Positions 8,257 to 15,471 of a DNA stretch of 64,000 nucleotides are shown here, in pieces. Where the stretch lies: contig NZ_BCSX01000045.1 of the NCBI RefSeq assembly GCF_001570425.1, positions 96,101-160,100 on the forward strand, in the 5' to 3' direction. This DNA comes from Mycolicibacterium brisbanense (lineage in GTDB: Bacteria; Actinomycetota; Actinomycetes; Mycobacteriales; Mycobacteriaceae). The position numbers and the translations under genes were made by a program. How positions within the stretch are numbered: the stretch's first letter is position 1; every line of letters starts with the position of its first letter. The notes under the pieces were generated by a model, which was not told where the DNA came from, made no database searches, and saw only the letters and a program-made list of their open reading frames with translations.

Positions 8257-9783
8257 ATGCCCATTCGCACTCGCCGCACCCGGCCGCTTCGCCTGATCAT
8301 CCTCGCGCTGCTGGCTGCCGCACTGCCGTTCATCGCCTCCGGCTGCGGCAGCGACAGCAACAAGCTCGTCATCGGCACCAAGTTCGACCAGCCCGGCCTT
8401 GCGGTCAAGAAGCCCGACGGCTCGATGGCCGGGTTCGACGTCGACGTCGCCACCTACGTCGCCGGCGAGCTGGGTTACAAACCAGACCAGATCGAATGGA
8501 AAGAGGCGCCGTCCGGTCAGCGGGAGACGCTCATCGAGAACGGCCAGGTCGACTACATCGTCGCCACCTACTCGATCACCGACGCCCGCAAGAAGAAGGT
8601 CAGCTTCGCCGGGCCGTATCTGATCACCGGGCAAGGCTTGCTCGTGCGGGCCGACGACACCGACATCACCGGCGTCGAGTCGCTCCAGAACGGCAAGAAG
8701 CTGTGCTCGGTGACCGGCTCGACGCCCGCTCAGCGCATCAAGGACAAGTACCCCGGCGTGCAGCTGCAGCAGTACGACACCTATTCGGCCTGCGTCGAGG
8801 CGCTGCGCACCGGCGCCATCGACGCGCTGAGCACCGACGAGGTGATCCTGGCCGGCTTCGCCGCGCAGTTCCCCGGCGCCTTCAAGGTCGTCGGCAAGCC
8901 GTTCTCGGTCGAGAAGTACGGCATCGGCCTGCGTAAGGGTGACACCACGCTGCAGACCAAGATCAACAAAGCCATCACCAAGATGCAGCAGGAAGGGGCC
9001 TGGCAGGCCGCGTTCGAGCGCAACCTCGGGCCGGCCGGCATCGCCACCCCAGCCCCGCCGCCACTGGACACCTCGGCCGGCGTCGAAGCCGGCGAGTCCG
9101 GCGGCCTGAACCTCGGCAAGTACAGCGGGCAGATGGTCTCCGCGTTCTGGACCACGATCAAGCTGACCGTGTACTCGGCGATCGGGGCACTGCTGCTGGG
9201 CACCCTGCTGGCCGCGATGCGACTGTCCCCGGTGCCGGTGATGCGGTGGCTGGGCGCGGCCTACGTCAACGTGGTGCGCAATACGCCGCTGACGCTGATC
9301 CTCATCTTCTGCTCCCTGGGTATCGGCACGACGTTGCACATCACCCTGACCGATCCGAACTCCCCGACGTCGATTGCCGACAGCGGATTCCGGCTGGCGG
9401 TTCTCGGTCTGACCGTCTACACCGCGTCGTTCGTGTGCGAGACGCTGCGGTCCGGGGTGAACACCGTGCCCATCGGCCAGGCGGAGGCAGCCCGCTCACT
9501 CGGGCTGAGTTTCGGTCAGAATCTGCGAATCATCTTGCTGCCGCAGGCTTTCCGCGCAGTCATCATCCCGCTGGGTTCGGTGCTCATCGCCCTGGTCAAG
9601 AACACCACCATCGCCTCGGCGATCGGTGTGGCCGAGGCGGCGCTGCTGATGAAGGAAATGATCGAGAACACCGCGGCCCTGCTGGCGGTGGGCAGCATCT
9701 TCGCCGCCGGGTTCCTGGTGCTCACCTTGCCACTGGGATTGTTGTTCGGCTGGCTCGGGAAACGCTGGGCGGTGGTTCGGTGA
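8257..9783 (+). CDS. fused substrate-binding lipoprotein / permease of the glutamate ABC transporter (GluB-GluC)
   Basis: 508 residues joining two modules usually encoded separately. Residues 1-30 form a lipoprotein signal with three Arg near the start, a hydrophobic core and SGC (Cys30). Residues ~35-270 are a family-3 solute-binding domain (KLVIGTKFDQPGLAVKKPDG ... AAFERNLGPAG). A Pro-rich linker (TPAPPPLDTSAG) leads at ~290 to a permease domain with the EAA-type loop GQAEAARSLGLSFGQNLRIILLPQ. No stop or frameshift separates them. The lipid anchor plus the permease would tether the binding domain to the membrane outer face. GAGGGACGG precedes the ATG. Its stop overlaps the first micro-ORF as TGATG. 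Confidence 0.88.
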   Translation: MPIRTRRTRPLRLIILALLAAALPFIASGCGSDSNKLVIGTKFDQPGLAVKKPDGSMAGFDVDVATYVAGELGYKPDQIEWKEAPSGQRETLIENGQVDYIVATYSITDARKKKVSFAGPYLITGQGLLVRADDTDITGVESLQNGKKLCSVTGSTPAQRIKDKYPGVQLQQYDTYSACVEALRTGAIDALSTDEVILAGFAAQFPGAFKVVGKPFSVEKYGIGLRKGDTTLQTKINKAITKMQQEGAWQAAFERNLGPAGIATPAPPPLDTSAGVEAGESGGLNLGKYSGQMVSAFWTTIKLTVYSAIGALLLGTLLAAMRLSPVPVMRWLGAAYVNVVRNTPLTLILIFCSLGIGTTLHITLTDPNSPTSIADSGFRLAVLGLTVYTASFVCETLRSGVNTVPIGQAEAARSLGLSFGQNLRIILLPQAFRAVIIPLGSVLIALVKNTTIASAIGVAEAALLMKEMIENTAALLAVGSIFAAGFLVLTLPLGLLFGWLGKRWAVVR

Positions 9784-9844
9784 TGAGCGCTCGCGCGAAG
9801 AACGGAGAACACTGATGAGCGCTCGCGCGAAGAACGGAGAACAC
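9781..9844 (+). repeat. tandem 32-bp duplication
   Basis: Two exact 32-bp copies (9781-9812 and 9813-9844), each beginning TGATGAGCGCTCGCGCG and containing a GGAGAA ribosome-binding site. The start of a third copy (TGATG) overlaps the gluD start. The unit length is not a multiple of three, which lets each copy end one micro-ORF and start the next. Confidence 0.95.
9783..9815 (+). CDS. 10-codon micro-ORF, copy 1 (MSARAKNGEH)
   Basis: ATG at 9783-9785 overlaps the GluBC stop (TGATG); encodes MSARAKNGEH and stops at 9813-9815, where the next identical micro-ORF begins. It carries an internal GGAGAA 8 nt before the next ATG. Probably a translational relay or a by-product of the duplication rather than a functional peptide; translation is not proven. 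Confidence 0.4.
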   Translation: MSARAKNGEH

Positions 9845-9847
9845 TGA
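9815..9847 (+). CDS. 10-codon micro-ORF, copy 2 (MSARAKNGEH)
   Basis: Identical to copy 1. Its stop TGA (9845-9847) shares the A with the gluD ATG (9847-9849), so ribosomes finishing it could re-initiate directly on gluD. Existence of the reading frame is certain; expression is inferred. Confidence 0.4.
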   Translation: MSARAKNGEH

Positions 9848-10743
9848 TGGCCGAGTCATCGGTTCTCTACGACGCTCCGGGTCCGCGGGCGCGGGCGCGC
9901 AACCGCGTGACCGCCGTCTTGACGGTCGCCGTGGTGCTGGTCGCCGCGGTCGCGGTGGTGTGGCGGTTCAGCGACGCCGGCCAGCTCACCGCGGAGAAAT
10001 GGAAGCCATTCCTGACCGGCGGCCTGTGGACGACGTACGTATTGCCGGGTGTGCAGGGCACGCTGACCGCGGCGGTGTTGTCGATCGTGCTGGCGCTCGT
10101 GCTGGGCTGTGTGCTCGGGGTCGGTCGGCTGTCGCCGATCGGTCCGCTGCGGTGGGTGTGCGCGGTGGTCGTCGAGTTCTTCCGCGCGGTACCGGTGCTG
10201 ATCATGATGCTGTTCAGCTATGCCCTGTACGCGATGTACGACGTGTTCCCCTCCAAGCAGTTGGCGCTGGCAGGCGTCGTGACGGGCCTGACGCTCTACA
10301 ACGGCGCGGTGATCGCCGAGATCGTCCGGGCGGGCGTGCACGCATTGCCGCGCGGCCAGGCCGAGGCCGCATCGGCCCTGGGGCTGACATGGGGCCAGAC
10401 CATGCGGTCGATCCTGCTGCCCCAGGCCATCACCTCGATGCTGCCGGTGCTGGTGTCACAGATGGTGGTGGTGCTCAAGGACACCGCGATCGGCTACCAG
10501 ATCACGTTCGTGGAGATGGTGCGTCAGGGCACGGTCGTCGGTTCGGCATACGGCAACTACATCCCTGCCCTGATCGTCATCGCTGTGCTGATGATCAGCG
10601 TGAACTTCGCGCTCTCGGCATTGGCGACCAGGCTGGAACGCCGCCTGCGGCGGTCGACGCGCGGTCCCGCGCCCATGCACGCCGAGGCCGTCGAGCAGGA
10701 GGGCGCACCGGGTGCCGTGGTGTTGCAGGACCAGCGGGACTAG
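9847..10743 (+). CDS. gluD: glutamate ABC transporter permease
   Basis: 298-residue inner-membrane permease of the PAAT family. Several hydrophobic segments, starting with VTAVLTVAVVLVAAVAVVW, surround the conserved loop GQAEAASALGLTWGQTMRSI that docks on the ATPase. The C-terminal ~40 residues are a charged cytoplasmic tail (RLERRLRRSTRG onward). Partner of the permease half of the upstream fusion protein and of GluA. Start ATG at 9847 is coupled to the preceding micro-ORF through TGATG, with GGAGAA 8 nt upstream. Convergent with the kinase-like gene (9-bp gap). Confidence 0.9.
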   Translation: MAESSVLYDAPGPRARARNRVTAVLTVAVVLVAAVAVVWRFSDAGQLTAEKWKPFLTGGLWTTYVLPGVQGTLTAAVLSIVLALVLGCVLGVGRLSPIGPLRWVCAVVVEFFRAVPVLIMMLFSYALYAMYDVFPSKQLALAGVVTGLTLYNGAVIAEIVRAGVHALPRGQAEAASALGLTWGQTMRSILLPQAITSMLPVLVSQMVVVLKDTAIGYQITFVEMVRQGTVVGSAYGNYIPALIVIAVLMISVNFALSALATRLERRLRRSTRGPAPMHAEAVEQEGAPGAVVLQDQRD

Positions 10744-10752
10744 TCGGGACGG

Positions 10753-11292
10753 TCAGCTCAAGCGGTAACGGCCCGAGGCGATCGCCTGCCGAACCACCTC
10801 TGCAGTGCCGGAAGCGTCGAGGTCTGTGTTGTCGATGACATGGCGTTCGAGGTCGCCCAGATCGGCGAACGCATCATGCAATCCTGTGATCACGTCGGGG
10901 TCCTTCAGATCCGGTCCGGTGCGTACCTGTGCCCGCTGCAGCGCCGTGCCGAGAGCAGGTCTCAACACGATGTACGACAAGACGAGACCCGTTCGCGCAG
11001 CGGCAGCTCGGTAGGGTGCCAGAAACCACGGGCCGACGATGCCGTCGACGATCACATCGAATCCGCCCTGGGCGTACACCGCGACCGCTGCCACGATCGC
11101 ATCGACAACGGTCTCGTTCTGAGCCTGCGCCTCAGGCATGTGCGGGGGGATGAAACCCGAACGAATCGCACGAAAGAACTGGTCGGTGGTGACGTGCACC
11201 GTCGACTTGCCCGCCGAGCCGGCGATGAGCTCGGCGGCCGTCGTCTTCCCGCTCGCCGGTGGACCGGTCAGGATGACCACATCTCCGTTCAC
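10753..11292 (-). CDS. P-loop kinase/phosphotransferase-like protein
   Basis: About 179 residues with a Walker A ILTGPPASGKTT at the very N-terminus, VHVTTDQFFRAI and a later DVIVDGIVGPW, resembling small AAA/adenylylsulfate- or chloramphenicol-phosphotransferase-like P-loop kinases. Substrate not recognisable. The open frame extends to 11361, overlapping recX, but GTG at 11292 is better: the -10-like TACCTT (11300-11305) is 7 nt before it and it places the P-loop at residue ~9. Confidence 0.7.
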   Translation of the reverse strand: MNGDVVILTGPPASGKTTAAELIAGSAGKSTVHVTTDQFFRAIRSGFIPPHMPEAQAQNETVVDAIVAAVAVYAQGGFDVIVDGIVGPWFLAPYRAAAARTGLVLSYIVLRPALGTALQRAQVRTGPDLKDPDVITGLHDAFADLGDLERHVIDNTDLDASGTAEVVRQAIASGRYRLS

Positions 11293-11335
11293 GAAGACGA
11301 AGGTAGATGCAGCACAGGCCTTCTCGCATCCGGTT

Positions 11336-11896
11336 TTACACCCGGCGGCGCTCCCGCTCACTGGCCAACTCGACGCTGACCACGTCGAAGGCCATCGACT
11401 GGCTGTAGCCGCGACGGGCCAGCATGCCGACCAGCCGACGGGTCACCTTCACGTCGTCGTCATCGCCCAGCCGTTCACGGCGAAGCTTGTCGCGTACCAG
11501 CTGCTCGGCGCGTTGGCGTTCGGCGGCCGGGTCGAGGTCGGCCAGCGCAGCGGAGATGACCTCGCCGTCGACGCCCTTCTTCCGAAGCTCGACAGCCAAG
11601 GCGCGCTTACCTTTTCCGGAGTTGGCGTGCCGCGTCCGCACCCACTGCTCGGCGAAGTCCTCGTCATCGACCAACCCGACTTCGGCCAGCCGGTCGAGGA
11701 CTTTGACGCTCACCTCGTCGGGATAGCCACGCTTGGCGAGTTGACCCTCCAGCTCCGCGCGGGTGCGTGCCCGCACGGTGAGCAGACGCAGACATACGTC
11801 ACGCGCCTGCTCCTCGCGCTTGCGGGGATCCTGCGTCTGCTCTTCGCGGGTGTCGTCAGCCGACTCAGAAGTCGACCGGGGCGGGAAGTGCGTCAT
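11336..11896 (-). CDS. recX: RecA regulatory protein RecX
   Basis: 186-residue three-helix-repeat protein that binds and restrains RecA filaments. Visible family features: ARDVCLRLLTVRARTRAELEGQL, VLDRLAEVGLVDDEDFAEQWV and a third repeat VTRRLVGMLARRGYSQSMAFDVV. The Lys/Arg/Asp/Glu-rich first ~30 residues are a mycobacterial extension. Its start overlaps the recA 3' end by 32 nt, so the two are co-transcribed and probably translationally coupled. Confidence 0.95.
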   Translation of the reverse strand: MTHFPPRSTSESADDTREEQTQDPRKREEQARDVCLRLLTVRARTRAELEGQLAKRGYPDEVSVKVLDRLAEVGLVDDEDFAEQWVRTRHANSGKGKRALAVELRKKGVDGEVISAALADLDPAAERQRAEQLVRDKLRRERLGDDDDVKVTRRLVGMLARRGYSQSMAFDVVSVELASERERRRV

Positions 11897-12911
11897 CGTC
11901 CACGGTCACATCGGCGCCGATACCGAGCTTTTCCTTGATCTTCTTCTCGATCTCGTTGGCGACGTTGACGTTCTCCAGCAAGAACTTTCGAGCATTCTCC
12001 TTGCCCTGCCCCAGCTGCTCACCGTCGTAGGTGAACCAGGACCCGGACTTGCGGATGAAGCCGTGCTCGACACCCATATCGATGAGCGAGCCTTCGCGGC
12101 TGATGCCGTGGCCGTAGAGGATGTCGAACTCGGCCTGCTTGAACGGCGGCGAGACCTTGTTCTTGACGACCTTGACACGGGTGCGGTTACCGACCGCGTC
12201 GGTACCGTCCTTGAGGGTCTCGATGCGGCGGACGTCCAGCCGAACCGAGGCGTAGAACTTCAATGCCTTACCGCCCGTGGTGGTTTCGGGTGAACCGAAC
12301 ATCACGCCGATCTTCTCGCGAAGCTGGTTGATGAAGATCGCGGTGGTACCCGAGTTGTTCAGCGCACCGGTCATCTTCCGCAGCGCCTGGCTCATCAGAC
12401 GGGCCTGCAGACCGACGTGGCTGTCGCCCATCTCGCCCTCGATCTCGGCGCGGGGCACCAGGGCGGCCACCGAGTCGATCACCAGGATGTCCAGCGCACC
12501 GGAGCGGACCAGCATGTCGGCGATCTCCAGCGCCTGCTCACCGGTGTCGGGCTGGCTCACCAGCAGCGAGTCGGTGTCCACCCCGAGCTTCTTGGCGTAC
12601 TCGGGATCCAGCGCGTGCTCGGCGTCGATGAACGCCGCGATGCCGCCTGCAGCCTGTGCGTTGGCCACCGCGTGCAGCGCCACCGTGGTCTTACCCGAGG
12701 ATTCCGGGCCGTAGATCTCGACGACCCTGCCGCGCGGCAGGCCGCCGATGCCCAGCGCCACGTCCAGGGAGATCGATCCGGTGGGGATCACCGAGATCGG
12801 CTGGCGCACCTCCTCGCCGAGGCGCATCACCGAGCCTTTGCCGAAATTCTTGTCGATCTGCGCCATCGCCAGCTCGAGGGCTTTTTCGCGATCAGGGGCT
12901 TGCTGCGCCAT
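11865..12911 (-). CDS. recA: recombinase RecA (intein-free)
   Basis: ATP-dependent strand-exchange protein and LexA co-protease, 348 residues, full bacterial length. Walker A GPESSGKTT, the LFIDAEHALDPEY-type segment (here AAFIDAEHALDPEYAKKLG), the L2-region FINQLREKIGVMFGSPET, and the acidic tail DDDALPAPVDF are all present. Unlike M. tuberculosis RecA, there is no intein insertion. Two promoters are readable upstream (12966-12988 and 13013-13034). The hydrogenase operon starts divergently 195 bp away. Confidence 0.99.
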   Translation of the reverse strand: MAQQAPDREKALELAMAQIDKNFGKGSVMRLGEEVRQPISVIPTGSISLDVALGIGGLPRGRVVEIYGPESSGKTTVALHAVANAQAAGGIAAFIDAEHALDPEYAKKLGVDTDSLLVSQPDTGEQALEIADMLVRSGALDILVIDSVAALVPRAEIEGEMGDSHVGLQARLMSQALRKMTGALNNSGTTAIFINQLREKIGVMFGSPETTTGGKALKFYASVRLDVRRIETLKDGTDAVGNRTRVKVVKNKVSPPFKQAEFDILYGHGISREGSLIDMGVEHGFIRKSGSWFTYDGEQLGQGKENARKFLLENVNVANEIEKKIKEKLGIGADVTVDDDALPAPVDF

Positions 12912-12965
12912 GGTGGTGCCTCTCCAAGTAGTCGTGTTGACCGGTGTTCCGATCGGTTGGCCGTG

Positions 12966-12988
12966 ACGCTAGAGCAGGCCACCGACAA
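12966..12988 (-). promoter_or_regulatory. recA RecA-NDp (PafBC-type) promoter
   Basis: On the minus strand: TTGTCGGTG (12980-12988), 8 nt, then TAGCGT (12966-12971). This is an exact match to the mycobacterial RecA-NDp consensus TTGTCRGTG-N8-TANNNT, the LexA-independent damage promoter controlled by PafBC. It would start recA transcription about 48 nt before the ATG. Confidence 0.9.
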
Positions 12989-13012
12989 GTCAGCTCAGTC
13001 GAACTGCACCCC

Positions 13013-13034
13013 ACAGTAACGAACAAATGTTCGA
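13013..13034 (-). promoter_or_regulatory. recA LexA box and upstream promoter P1
   Basis: Palindrome GAAC-AAAT-GTTC at 13021-13032 (extended ACGAAC...GTTCGA, 13019-13034), matching the mycobacterial SOS box TCGAAC-N4-GTTCGA except for one outer base. On the minus strand it is followed directly by a -10-like TACTGT (13013-13018), the arrangement of the LexA-repressed recA P1. Confidence 0.9.
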
Positions 13035-13106
13035 TCTCAAGTGGACACGCCGTGATTGCGGCGATTCAGGCATATCGTGAGGAGATCCGGCCCGAACGAG
13101 GCAGCG

Positions 13107-13436
13107 ATGCACGAGTTGGCGATAACCCAGAGCGTCGTCGACGCGGTGTGTGAACACGCCGCCGGTCGTCGGGTATGCAGTGTGCGACTCGAAGTCGGAG
13201 CGCTGTGCGCAGTCGTCCCGGATTCCATGCTGTTCTGCTTCGACCTGGTCACCAAGGGCACGGTCGCCGACGGCGCCCGACTGGACCTCGACATACAACC
13301 GGGCACGGCACACTGCCGCGACTGCGGGACCGATTTCGAACTTCCCGACCTGATCCTGCTCTGCCGCTGCGGAAGCGCCGATGTCGAGGTGACCGCCGGG
13401 CGGGATCTGCGCATCCTCTCGATGGAAGTGAGCTGA
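13107..13436 (+). CDS. hypA: hydrogenase nickel incorporation protein HypA
   Basis: 109-residue nickel chaperone delivering Ni to the hydrogenase large subunit with HypB. N-terminal MHELAITQ supplies the Ni-binding His2; the zinc site is CRDC ... CRC (the second pair is CxC rather than CxxC). First gene of the hydrogenase operon; GAGG lies 5 nt before the ATG. A weak -10-like TATCGT sits at 13073-13078. One base separates it from hypB. Confidence 0.95.
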   Translation: MHELAITQSVVDAVCEHAAGRRVCSVRLEVGALCAVVPDSMLFCFDLVTKGTVADGARLDLDIQPGTAHCRDCGTDFELPDLILLCRCGSADVEVTAGRDLRILSMEVS

Positions 13437-13437
13437 C

Positions 13438-14238
13438 ATGTGCGCCACCTGCGGTTGCGGCCACGACGGGCCGACGATCACCATCCCCGGCACGGACCAC
13501 GACCACCGCCACCCTCACCAACACCCGCACCCTCACGACGAGCACACCGAGACCGTCACGCTCGAACAGAAAGTGCTCGCCAAGAACGACCTCGTCGCCG
13601 AGCAGAATCGCCGGTGGCTCGCCGGCCGCGGCATCCTGGCCCTCAACGTGACGAGTTCGCCGGGCGCGGGCAAGACCACTCTCCTCGAGCGCACCATCCG
13701 CGAGTACGGGACCCGGCGGCCCATCGCGGTGATCGAAGGAGATCAGGAGACCTTGCTCGACGCCGACCGGATCAGGTCCGCCGGCGCGCGCTCGGTTCAG
13801 GTCAACACCGGCGCAGGCTGTCATCTGGACGCGAACATGGTCCGCGGAGCCCTCGACGCGCTCGATCCCGAGCCCGATTCGGTGTTGTTCATCGAGAACG
13901 TCGGAAACCTGGTCTGCCCGGCCTTGTTCGACCTTGGCGAACGCAACAAAGTCGTCGTTGTCTCGGTAACCGAGGGGGCCGACAAACCGCTGAAATACCC
14001 CTACATGTTCGCGGTCGCGGACCTGGTCGTCATCAACAAGATCGACCTCATCCCCTACGTGGACTTTGACATCGAAACCTGTTGCAGCAGAGCTCGATCC
14101 GTCAACCCCCGGGTCGACATCCTGCCGGTTTCGGCGACACGGGGGGACGGACTCGAGTCGTGGTACGCCTGGATCGACACCTGTGCGATGAGCACGATGC
14201 CCGGGGCTACCGTTGACAACACGAACCCCCAGGAGTAG
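13438..14238 (+). CDS. hypB: hydrogenase nickel incorporation GTPase HypB
   Basis: 266-residue SIMIBI GTPase. The N-terminal CATCGCGHDG is the high-affinity Ni motif region, followed by a His-rich stretch (about residues 20-38, ten His) for Ni storage. P-loop TSSPGAGKTTLLE, switch ENVGNLVCPALFDLGE and the base-recognition NKIDLIPY are intact. Acts with HypA to load Ni into HhyL. Confidence 0.97.
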   Translation: MCATCGCGHDGPTITIPGTDHDHRHPHQHPHPHDEHTETVTLEQKVLAKNDLVAEQNRRWLAGRGILALNVTSSPGAGKTTLLERTIREYGTRRPIAVIEGDQETLLDADRIRSAGARSVQVNTGAGCHLDANMVRGALDALDPEPDSVLFIENVGNLVCPALFDLGERNKVVVVSVTEGADKPLKYPYMFAVADLVVINKIDLIPYVDFDIETCCSRARSVNPRVDILPVSATRGDGLESWYAWIDTCAMSTMPGATVDNTNPQE

Positions 14239-14327
14239 ACCCAGATTTCAGGCGCCCTGAAGAAGTCGGTGCGCGCCTCAGATCAGAGTTTGGGGTTCGG
14301 CGCCCGGGCCCCAGGAAGCTGTGACGT

Positions 14328-15383
14328 ATGCCAACAGAGGCAGCAGTCAAAGCGGAAGAGGCACTGATCCACGTGCTGTGGATCAACGCCGGATTGAGTT
14401 GTGATGGTGACTCGGTGGCGCTGACTGCCGCCACACAACCGAGCATCGAAGAGATTGCCCTGGGAGCCCTTCCGGGCCTGCCCAAGATCGCTGTCCACTG
14501 GCCGCTGATCGACTTCGAATGCGGCCCGGCCGGAGGCGCCGACGACTTCCTCGCGTGGTTCTTCAAAGCGGAGAGAGGCGAGCTCGATCCGTTTGTCCTC
14601 GTCGTCGAGGGGTCCATCCCGAACGAGCGGATCAAGAGCGAGGGTTATTGGTGCGGGTTCGGAAACGACCCGGCGACCAACCAGCCGATGACCACCAGCG
14701 AGTGGCTGGATCGGCTCACCCCCAAGGCCACGGCCGTCGTCGCGGTCGGCACCTGCGCCACCTACGGCGGGATCCACGCGATGGCAGGCAACCCGACCGG
14801 CGCCATGGGCGTTCCCGACTATCTCGGGTGGGACTGGAAGAGCAAGGCCGGTATCCCGATCGTCTGCGTGCCGGGTTGCCCGATCCAACCGGACAACCTC
14901 GCCGAGACCCTGACCTACCTGCTGTACATGGCCACCGACCAGGCCCCGATGATCCCGCTGGATGACGCGCTGCGACCCACGTGGCTGTTCGGCAACACCG
15001 TCCACGAAGGCTGTGACCGCGCGGGCTATTACGAGCAAGGCGACTTCGCGACCGAATACGGGTCGCCGAAATGCATTGTGAAACTCGGGTGTTGGGGACC
15101 CGTGGTCAAGTGCAACGTGCCCAAGCGCGGTTGGATCAACGGGATCGGCGGTTGCCCAAACGTCGGCGGCATCTGCATCGGGTGCACCATGCCGGGCTTC
15201 CCGGACAAGTTCATGCCGTTCATGGACGAACCACCGGGCGGCAAGGTGTCCACGACGGCATCCGGGCTCTACGGGTCGGTGATCCGCAGCCTGCGCCACG
15301 TCACCGGCCGCACCGTCGACAAGGAGCCCAAGTGGCGCCATCGCGGTACGACGCTGGAGACCGGGGCCACTCGCACCTGGTAG
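14328..15383 (+). CDS. hhyS: group 1h [NiFe]-hydrogenase small subunit HhyS
   Basis: 351-residue electron-transfer subunit carrying three FeS clusters. Proximal-cluster ligands are readable as C25 and D28 (SCDGDS, the usual CxxC replaced by CxxD), C143 (VGTCATYGG) and C184 (VPGCPIQP); medial/distal ligands lie in the Cys-rich region HEGCDRAGYY to GICIGCTMPG. The CxxD form is characteristic of actinobacterial high-affinity group 1h enzymes. No Tat signal or membrane anchor is visible, so the enzyme should face the cytoplasm. ATG has AGGAAG upstream. Confidence 0.96.
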   Translation: MPTEAAVKAEEALIHVLWINAGLSCDGDSVALTAATQPSIEEIALGALPGLPKIAVHWPLIDFECGPAGGADDFLAWFFKAERGELDPFVLVVEGSIPNERIKSEGYWCGFGNDPATNQPMTTSEWLDRLTPKATAVVAVGTCATYGGIHAMAGNPTGAMGVPDYLGWDWKSKAGIPIVCVPGCPIQPDNLAETLTYLLYMATDQAPMIPLDDALRPTWLFGNTVHEGCDRAGYYEQGDFATEYGSPKCIVKLGCWGPVVKCNVPKRGWINGIGGCPNVGGICIGCTMPGFPDKFMPFMDEPPGGKVSTTASGLYGSVIRSLRHVTGRTVDKEPKWRHRGTTLETGATRTW

Positions 15384-15387
15384 ACGC

Positions 15388-15414
15388 GGGGCCGGGGCCG
15401 CGTGGCCCCGCCCC
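15388..15414 (+). promoter_or_regulatory. stable RNA hairpin between hhyS and hhyL
   Basis: Five bases after the hhyS stop, GGGGCC-GGGGCC (15388-15399), loop GCGT and GGCCCCG-CCCC (15404-15414) pair to about 11 bp with a single bulged C. No U-tract follows. Probably a processing or stability element tuning subunit ratio. Confidence 0.65.
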
Positions 15415-15471
15415 GAACGCGGGAACAGTTGGCATACCTGGCTTTACCTGCCCACCCGAAAGAGAAGTGCG

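Noticed and set aside
13500..13560. CAC/CCT-rich stretch as a DNA repeat
   Set aside because: It is the His-rich metal-binding segment of HypB, not a repeat element.
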